Assembly: GCF_000507765.1 (NCBI RefSeq)
Contig: NZ_KI669401.1
Location: forward strand, 62,001 to 126,000
Reading direction: 5' to 3'
Origin: Streptococcus parasanguinis CC87K
Lineage (GTDB): Bacteria > Bacillota > Bacilli > Lactobacillales > Streptococcaceae
DNA length: 64,000 bases
Shown here piece after piece: positions 59,057 to 64,000 of this stretch (position 1 is the first letter of the stretch; each line of letters starts with the position of its first letter). The position numbers were made by a program, and so were the translations under genes. The notes below the pieces were generated by a model. The model worked only from the letters and a program-made list of their open reading frames with translations. It did not search any database and was not told the origin of the DNA.

Positions 59057-61021
59057 TTATTTCACGTGTTTTGCAAGTTCTTCTTGCGCTTTTTTGTTTG
59101 ATTCTTCTTTTTCTTTCAACCAATTCTTATAAGCTTTTTCGTAGTCAGCCGTTGTGACTGTCTTGTCTTGCACTTTTTGGTATTTGAAGAAGCTTGTTTC
59201 ACCTTTAATACCAATTGCAGAATTTGCTGCTGAGAATGGCGTCACCTTGGTGATAGATGGAACTCCACCCTTAGAGTAGATTGGAAGAACAATGGCGTTT
59301 TCTGTCAACCAAGCTTGGGCAGCAGCGTATTTTTCATAACGTGCATTGGTATCCAATTTTTCAGCATTGGCAGCATCCAACAATTCTTTGTATTGGTTCA
59401 AACCAATTTTTTCGATGAGCGCTTGGTCTTTCTTAGGATCAAGTCCCATACCAGTCAAGGTTGAACCATCTGTTGGGTTCAAGATATCCAAGTAAGTAGA
59501 TGGGTCTTGGAAGTCAGGTCCCCAACCAGTGATATCCATATCAAAGTCTTTTTGCTCTGGTGATTGGGCAAAGTAAGTAGCGTTGTCTGCATCGTCTGTA
59601 GACAATTTTTGTACATCGATTACGACATTGTCTTTACCAAGAGCTGCTTCGATTGAGCTCTTCATAGAGTCTGCTTGTTGGACAAGAGCATTAGAAGATT
59701 GGTCTACGACATAGTCGATATGGATTGGGAATTGAACACCTTGTGATTGCAATTCAGCCTTCGCTTTTTCAAGTTCCGCTTTGGCTTTGTCCGCATTATG
59801 CAAGCTATCTTGAGCATCTGCGAAGCTAACACCTTTCCACTCATCTCCTGTTGCGGCAAGTTTTTCTTCAACGAGAGTACCGAAGTCTTTCCCGTCTGCT
59901 TGCACAAATGTCGGTGGAACTAGAAGGGTACGAAGAGTTTTTGATGCTCCGTCTTTCCCGTTAACTTGAGCGCTGTAGGAAGTTCTGTCTAAAGCAAAGT
60001 TCAAAGCTTGACGGAAGTTTTTGTTTTGAAGGGCTGTCTTCGTGTTGTTCTTTTGCTCATCAGATGTCTTCTTGGTATGGCCGTAATTTTGACGGTTGAC
60101 GTTGAAGTAAGCGTAGTAAACAGTAGAATCTTGTGGGGTATAAACGATGTTATCCTTGAATTTCTTCTCAATCGTACTGTAGGTTGAGCTTGTTGGGAAG
60201 AGACGAGCAGTAGATAGGTTACCATCTGAGAAGTTACGAGCAAGATAGTCTTGGTCTGATCCATCGAAGTAAGTCAATTTAACCGTATCGATGTGAACAT
60301 TTTTCTTGTCGTAGTATTCAGGGTTCTTTTCCAACTCGATTTGTGATTTTGAAGTGAAGGACTTCAAAATGTAGGCCCCGTTGTAGAGGATCCCATTTGG
60401 TTTCACGCTACCGAAATCTTTACCAGCTGATTCCAAGAATTTTTCATTAACTGGCATCATGGTAGCAGTCGTCAATTTAGAATTCCAGAAAGATTCAGGT
60501 TGGTTCAAAGTATATTGAAGAGTATGATCATCAACAGCTTTTACCCCAACGGTTGAGAAGTCTTTGGTTTTCCCATTTACATAGTCATCCAAACCTTTGA
60601 CTGAGTTTTGAACCAAGTAAAGTGCATCAGATTTTTTATCGGCTACATATTTCAGAGATGTCACGAAATCTTTTGCAGTGACGTCAGCGTATTCATTTCC
60701 TTCTGAATCATACCACTTCGCGTCTTTTCGAAGCTTGTAGGTATAAGTCAGACCGTCTTTTGAAACAGACCAGTCCTCAGCAAGAGCAGGCACTAGGTTA
60801 CCGTATTGGTCGTTTTCAAACAAACCATCGACCAAGTTGGTAGTAATGTCGCTTGTAGTTGAACGATTTGAAGTCAAATAGTTCAAGGAATCAGGGTCTG
60901 TACCATACACGTAGTTGTAGGTTGTTCCCTTTGACGCATTAGAAGATGAGCCACATGCAGCAAGGAAAAGCGTTGAAGCAGCGGCAACACCTGCTAAAAG
61001 AGCAAGCTTCGATTTTTTCAT
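59057..61021 (-). CDS. Orphan oligopeptide-binding lipoprotein (AliA/AliB/AmiA-like)
   Basis: A 654-residue extracellular solute-binding protein, family 5. Signal peptide with lipobox FLAAC (Cys23), followed by a Ser/Asn linker. Family pattern YVYGTDPDSLNYLTSN near the N-terminus and RQALNFALDRTSY near residue 340. Length fits streptococcal AmiA/AliA/AliB, which feed the Ami permease encoded elsewhere; no permease genes are here. Such orphan proteins widen peptide specificity and can sense competitor peptides. Confidence 0.9.
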   Translation of the reverse strand: MKKSKLALLAGVAAASTLFLAACGSSSNASKGTTYNYVYGTDPDSLNYLTSNRSTTSDITTNLVDGLFENDQYGNLVPALAEDWSVSKDGLTYTYKLRKDAKWYDSEGNEYADVTAKDFVTSLKYVADKKSDALYLVQNSVKGLDDYVNGKTKDFSTVGVKAVDDHTLQYTLNQPESFWNSKLTTATMMPVNEKFLESAGKDFGSVKPNGILYNGAYILKSFTSKSQIELEKNPEYYDKKNVHIDTVKLTYFDGSDQDYLARNFSDGNLSTARLFPTSSTYSTIEKKFKDNIVYTPQDSTVYYAYFNVNRQNYGHTKKTSDEQKNNTKTALQNKNFRQALNFALDRTSYSAQVNGKDGASKTLRTLLVPPTFVQADGKDFGTLVEEKLAATGDEWKGVSFADAQDSLHNADKAKAELEKAKAELQSQGVQFPIHIDYVVDQSSNALVQQADSMKSSIEAALGKDNVVIDVQKLSTDDADNATYFAQSPEQKDFDMDITGWGPDFQDPSTYLDILNPTDGSTLTGMGLDPKKDQALIEKIGLNQYKELLDAANAEKLDTNARYEKYAAAQAWLTENAIVLPIYSKGGVPSITKVTPFSAANSAIGIKGETSFFKYQKVQDKTVTTADYEKAYKNWLKEKEESNKKAQEELAKHVK

Positions 61022-61188
61022 ATTCGTGTCTCCTTTTGAATAATTTTAATTATTATACTCCAATCAATCTATAAAATAAAGTGTTTTTTGAACTTTTTTT
61101 GTATATTTACACACCAGTATACAGTGAAAGCCTTGATTTTAAAGGATTTTTAAGGAATAAAATTTTTTTAAAAAAGTTACTATTTTGC

Positions 61189-61242
61189 TTTACATACTAG
61201 TTGAGAAAGAGTATACTGATAGTGAATAAACTAGTATGTAAA
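61189..61242 (+). promoter_or_regulatory. PadR operon promoter inside a perfect inverted repeat
   Basis: TTTACATACTAGTT (61189-61202) and AACTAGTATGTAAA (61229-61242) are exact 14-base inverted arms. The left arm contains the -35 TTTACA (61189-61194) and the -10 TATACT (61212-61217) lies between the arms with a 17-base spacer. An extra ACTAGTG follows. This is a likely autoregulatory PadR operator. Confidence 0.85.
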
Positions 61243-61279
61243 ACAAACTAGTGAATATGTGAAGAAAGAGGTGAGAAGG

Positions 61280-61609
61280 ATGAAAGAGTCCCAATTACTA
61301 AAGGGAGTCTTGGAGGGCTGTGTGCTGGAGATTATTTCCAAAAAGGCCATTTATGGCTACGAATTGATTCAAAGTCTCAAAGAGATGGGATTTGATAAGA
61401 TTGTCGCTGGGACCATTTATCCCCTACTTCAAAAATTAGAAAAACAAGGAATTATTCATGGGGAAATGAGGCCGTCTCCAGATGGTCCTGATCGTAAGTA
61501 TTTTTCACTCAGTGATGCTGGAAAAGAGCGTTTAGGGGAATTTTGGGACCAGTGGCAGGAGCTAGTCACAAAAGTAGAACGTATCAAGAAGGAGGGGGAA
61601 GAATGGTAG
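61280..61609 (+). CDS. PadR-family transcriptional regulator
   Basis: A 109-residue winged-helix repressor. LLKGVLEGCVLEIISKKAIYGYELIQ and TIYPLLQKLEKQGII are typical of short PadR proteins (subfamily with one C-terminal helix). ATG 61280 is chosen because GAAAGAGGTGAGAAGG precedes it and it gives the usual N-terminus; an in-frame GTG lies at 61259. It overlaps the next gene by seven bases, so it probably regulates that membrane-protein pair, whose inducer may be a membrane-active drug. Confidence 0.92.
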   Translation: MKESQLLKGVLEGCVLEIISKKAIYGYELIQSLKEMGFDKIVAGTIYPLLQKLEKQGIIHGEMRPSPDGPDRKYFSLSDAGKERLGEFWDQWQELVTKVERIKKEGEEW

Positions 61610-62403
61610 AAAGTTATACAGAAAAAATGTCAGATGAATTGATTCATTTAAATAAAGAGGATCAAGCCTATGTGAAAAAAATGGTCGCTTATATTGGGGC
61701 TAAGTCCTATTTTTATGATGATGAAGCACTCGGTGAACAACTCTACAATATGGTTTGCGACCTAAAAGTTGCTGAGAAAGAAGGCATTCGGGCAGTGGAT
61801 TATTTTGGAAAGGATCCACGGGCTATGGTGGACCAAGTTCTTTCAGAGTTACCTAAACGCTCTTTAGGATCTTATGTGGGACTCGTCTTCCTACTTGGAG
61901 TGATCTTAGTTGGCATGCGTTATTTAATGGATTTCACCTGGATGACGCCACTGAAAATCGAACCCCTGACCTATGTTGTCATTCTACTCAATTTCTTGGT
62001 GTTTAGCCAGTTCATCACGTGGCTTTGGTCCAAACAGAGCTATGGTGAAATGAAGTGGTCTTGGGCTATTTTTATCAGTGTGATCTGCCTGATGGTATTT
62101 CTGAACATCGTACGACTATTTTCGATCTATTTTGGCCACATTGGGAGTCTATTCTTATCAGATGGTTGGGCGGTTGTTCTTGCTGTCCTAGTCCTACTTG
62201 GGTTTGCGGTTATGGCTTATAGAAGCAGGGAGCGTTTGATGATGAGTATACTGGTCATGGGCCTGACTTTCCTAGTTACGGGATGCTGGATTCGTCTTGT
62301 GAATCAGGAAACTGCTCATTTATTAGGCTGGCTACTTCCTCTCATAGGACTAGTTTTGACCTTCGTTGTATTTCGTCTCCAAAGAAAGGGGAAAGAAAGA
62401 TGA
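61603..62403 (+). CDS. DUF1129/DUF1048-like membrane protein, copy 1
   Basis: A 266-residue protein with an N-terminal cytoplasmic helical domain of about 90 residues (LIHLNKEDQAYVKKMVAYIGAKSYFYDDEALGEQ, DYFGKDPRAMVDQVL) and about six membrane segments. The N-terminal pattern fits DUF1048/DUF1129 proteins common behind PadR regulators; I am not certain which. ATG 61603 overlaps the padR end. It overlaps copy 2 by four bases (ATGA). Confidence 0.78.
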   Translation: MVESYTEKMSDELIHLNKEDQAYVKKMVAYIGAKSYFYDDEALGEQLYNMVCDLKVAEKEGIRAVDYFGKDPRAMVDQVLSELPKRSLGSYVGLVFLLGVILVGMRYLMDFTWMTPLKIEPLTYVVILLNFLVFSQFITWLWSKQSYGEMKWSWAIFISVICLMVFLNIVRLFSIYFGHIGSLFLSDGWAVVLAVLVLLGFAVMAYRSRERLMMSILVMGLTFLVTGCWIRLVNQETAHLLGWLLPLIGLVLTFVVFRLQRKGKER

Positions 62404-63230
62404 CATCAGTTATTTATTATGAAGAAACGCAGGCTTTGGTTCAAACATTTAGCCAGGAGGACCAAGCTTATTTCCAAGATCTCTGGGATTATTTCAATTT
62501 CGCCGGTTTCTTATATGAGGAGAAGGCTTTGAGAGAGCAGGTCTATAATTTAGCACTAGACTTTTCGCAAGCAAGCGGTGATGGATTGACAGCCAAGGAC
62601 TATTTTGGACAGGATCCAAAGGGAATGGCAGACCAAATCATCGAGAACATGCCTAAAGAATCCACGCGATCCGTTCTAAAATATGGGGCAATCGTCTCAG
62701 GAGTTGTCATTTTTTATCGCCTCTTAAGTGATTTTGCTTCACAAGCAGTCCTTGTGCTCAAGCCTCTAGTCTATTTAACCGACATCATTTTGGGACTCCT
62801 AGCAATTGGGCTACTATTCTATCTCCTTCGTCGCCTCATTTTTGCAGAAGAAAAGTCGAGAAAAGCAATCCATGTGGCAATTGTTTTGGTTTTAGGAGTC
62901 TATTTCGCTAGTGAGATCGTGGGGGTCCGCTTCTTACCAGCCCTTGCTTGGTTGACAGTGCCGAATCCATGGGATACTCTCCTTATGACAGGAGCTAGTG
63001 GAGCTCTCATTCTTTGGCAATGGAAAGAAGAGTTTGCTCGTGCTTTCATCTTTCCTATTCTGTCCTTCTTAGTAGTGGGATTCTTGCATCGCTGGACCTT
63101 GGCACAAGGAATTCAGAATCCTAGTATGACTGTCCTCCTGCCAACAGGCGTCATTGTTTTTGGGCTAGTTATATACTATTGGTTTACCATTCGTTCTTTG
63201 AAAAAGAATAGGACGGAAAGTGGTAAATAG
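62400..63230 (+). CDS. DUF1129/DUF1048-like membrane protein, copy 2
   Basis: A 276-residue paralogue of the preceding protein: N-terminal helical domain (SQEDQAYFQDLWDYFNFAGFLYEEKALREQ, DYFGQDPKGMADQIIENMP) and about six membrane helices. The two may form one complex. The operon padR-copy1-copy2 is tightly overlapped, so all three are co-regulated. Function unknown; such sets respond to membrane stress in some Firmicutes, which is inference. Confidence 0.78.
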   Translation: MTSVIYYEETQALVQTFSQEDQAYFQDLWDYFNFAGFLYEEKALREQVYNLALDFSQASGDGLTAKDYFGQDPKGMADQIIENMPKESTRSVLKYGAIVSGVVIFYRLLSDFASQAVLVLKPLVYLTDIILGLLAIGLLFYLLRRLIFAEEKSRKAIHVAIVLVLGVYFASEIVGVRFLPALAWLTVPNPWDTLLMTGASGALILWQWKEEFARAFIFPILSFLVVGFLHRWTLAQGIQNPSMTVLLPTGVIVFGLVIYYWFTIRSLKKNRTESGK

Positions 63231-63240
63231 AAAGAAAAGG

Positions 63241-63469
63241 AGGGCTGGGACAAAAGTCCTAGCCTCTCAATTGTTTTTGGATTGTCGAGCAAGACGCAGT
63301 GGTTGAGTGCTCAAAGCACTGCTTTGAGGTGGTAGATAGGACTTGCTAAGCAAGTTTCCTAAGTATTTGTTCGCTTTTCAAGTTCCAAAGATGCCCTACT
63401 CAATTGTGCGGAGGTGGGACGACGAAATCGAATTCTAACGAATGACCGATTTCTGTCTCACTCTCTTTT
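63241..63469 (+). repeat. Intergenic repeat family R2, copy 5, with replaced central arm
   Basis: Ends match copies 1 and 2, but the central GGGCT...AGCCC hairpin (about 36 bases) is replaced by about 90 different bases with hairpins CTCAAAGCACTGCTTTGAG and ACTTGCTAAGCAAGT. The flanking GTTGAGTG and CCTACTCAATTGTG are kept. Length about 229 instead of 180. Confidence 0.85.
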
Positions 63470-63515
63470 CTGATCCAAGTATGATAGAATAAACTCATTA
63501 GATGGGAGAATATAC

Positions 63516-64000
63516 ATGAATTTGTTTCGAAAAAAGGGACTTGGGCAAGTACACCCGGGTCTAAATCGCCATTTACGATTGTGGGATTTGATTATTTTAG
63601 GAATCGGTGCCATGGTGGGGACAGGAATCTTCACGATTACGGGAACTGCAGCAGCGAATTTAGCTGGTCCAGCCTTGATCATTTCGATTGTGATTGCGGC
63701 TTTTTGCGTTGGCTTATCTGCCCTCTTTTTTGCTGAGTTTGCCTCTCGCATCCCTTCAACTGGTGGAGCCTATAGTTACCTCTATGCCATCTTTGGAGAG
63801 TTTCCCGCATGGATTGCAGGTTGGTTGACTGTGATGGAATTCATGACCGCCGTATCAGGGGTGGCTTCAGGTTGGGCTGCGTATTTCAAGGGCTTATTGG
63901 CCAATCTTGGCTGGAGTCTGCCGACGGCTTTAAATGGGACTTTTGATCCAGTTGCGGGAACTTATGTGGATCTCTTACCTATTTTGGTCATGGTCCTCGT
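63516..64000 (+). CDS. APC-family amino acid permease (3' end outside window)
   Basis: An open frame from ATG 63516 to the window end (161 codons), the N-terminal third of an amino acid/polyamine/organocation transporter. The first helix signature GIGAMVGTGIFTITG near residue 27 and GPALIISIVIAAF, FAEFASRIPSTGGAYSYLY are classic of cationic amino acid permeases. Basic N-terminus (NLFRKKG...) faces the cytoplasm. The substrate cannot be decided from this part. A TAGAAT-type -10 (about 63485) follows the R2 repeat. Confidence 0.88.
   Translation, partial: MNLFRKKGLGQVHPGLNRHLRLWDLIILGIGAMVGTGIFTITGTAAANLAGPALIISIVIAAFCVGLSALFFAEFASRIPSTGGAYSYLYAIFGEFPAWIAGWLTVMEFMTAVSGVASGWAAYFKGLLANLGWSLPTALNGTFDPVAGTYVDLLPILVMVL

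Overview
The window looks like the chromosome of an oral Streptococcus of the mitis/sanguinis type (S. parasanguinis-like; the species is an inference). Supporting signs are low-to-moderate GC, the streptococcal order xseA-xseB-ispA-tlyA-argR-recN, a zinc-responsive adcAII-pht pair behind three AdcR-type palindromes, PerR as the Fur protein, DUF6287 and SemiSWEET proteins, Bce-type bacitracin/lantibiotic-resistance modules, and many intergenic structured repeats. I saw no rRNA, tRNA, CRISPR array, transposase or prophage.

Layout. 0-6 kb: an AT-rich fructo-oligosaccharide/sucrose operon (LacI regulator, binding lipoprotein, two permeases, GH32 hydrolase, no ATPase gene) ending against a LysR-type gene remnant. 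6-18 kb: core genes (exonuclease VII, prenyl synthase, TlyA, ArgR, RecN, phosphatase, DegV, HU, PerR, GpmA, MetG). 18-27.7 kb: XRE/DUF2975 pair, secreted DUF6287 protein, oxidoreductase, the zinc cluster adcAII-pht, and a lipase-like hydrolase. 27.8-36 kb: a BceRS two-component system and BceAB transporter separated by an AT-rich three-gene cassette (HNH-like/membrane protein, tail-anchored coiled coil, CbbX-type AAA+ ATPase). 36-48 kb: two SemiSWEETs, DUF1722 and pyrimidine-dimer glycosylase genes, a complete type I restriction-modification operon with a pentanucleotide repeat joining hsdS to an extra half-hsdS, and two Rpn/PD-(D/E)XK genes around a hydroxyisocaproate dehydrogenase. 48-64 kb: FMN reductase, VIT1/CCC1 transporter, DHA2 efflux pump, orphan EIIC with a DUF915 hydrolase, two lipoproteins, a second BceAB with the same operator as the first, an orphan oligopeptide-binding lipoprotein, a PadR operon with a perfect operator, and the start of an amino acid permease.

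How the parts connect. Both bceAB operons carry the same TTACA-N4-TGTAA operator block with identical spacing to the -10, so the single BceRS pair in the window probably controls both. The zinc lipoprotein and histidine-triad protein share one AdcR-type promoter. The sugar operon is bracketed by palindromic operators and must borrow an ATPase (MsmK-type) encoded elsewhere.

Two repeat families are scattered at gene 3' ends. One is a 130-138 bp cloverleaf element (five copies) whose stems differ in sequence but keep their pairing by matched changes on both arms. The other is a ~180 bp element (five copies) with terminator-like ends, one copy of which has its central arm replaced. The covarying cloverleaf, the AAA+ cassette inside the bce locus and the repeat-linked hsdS are the best candidates for under-described biology here.
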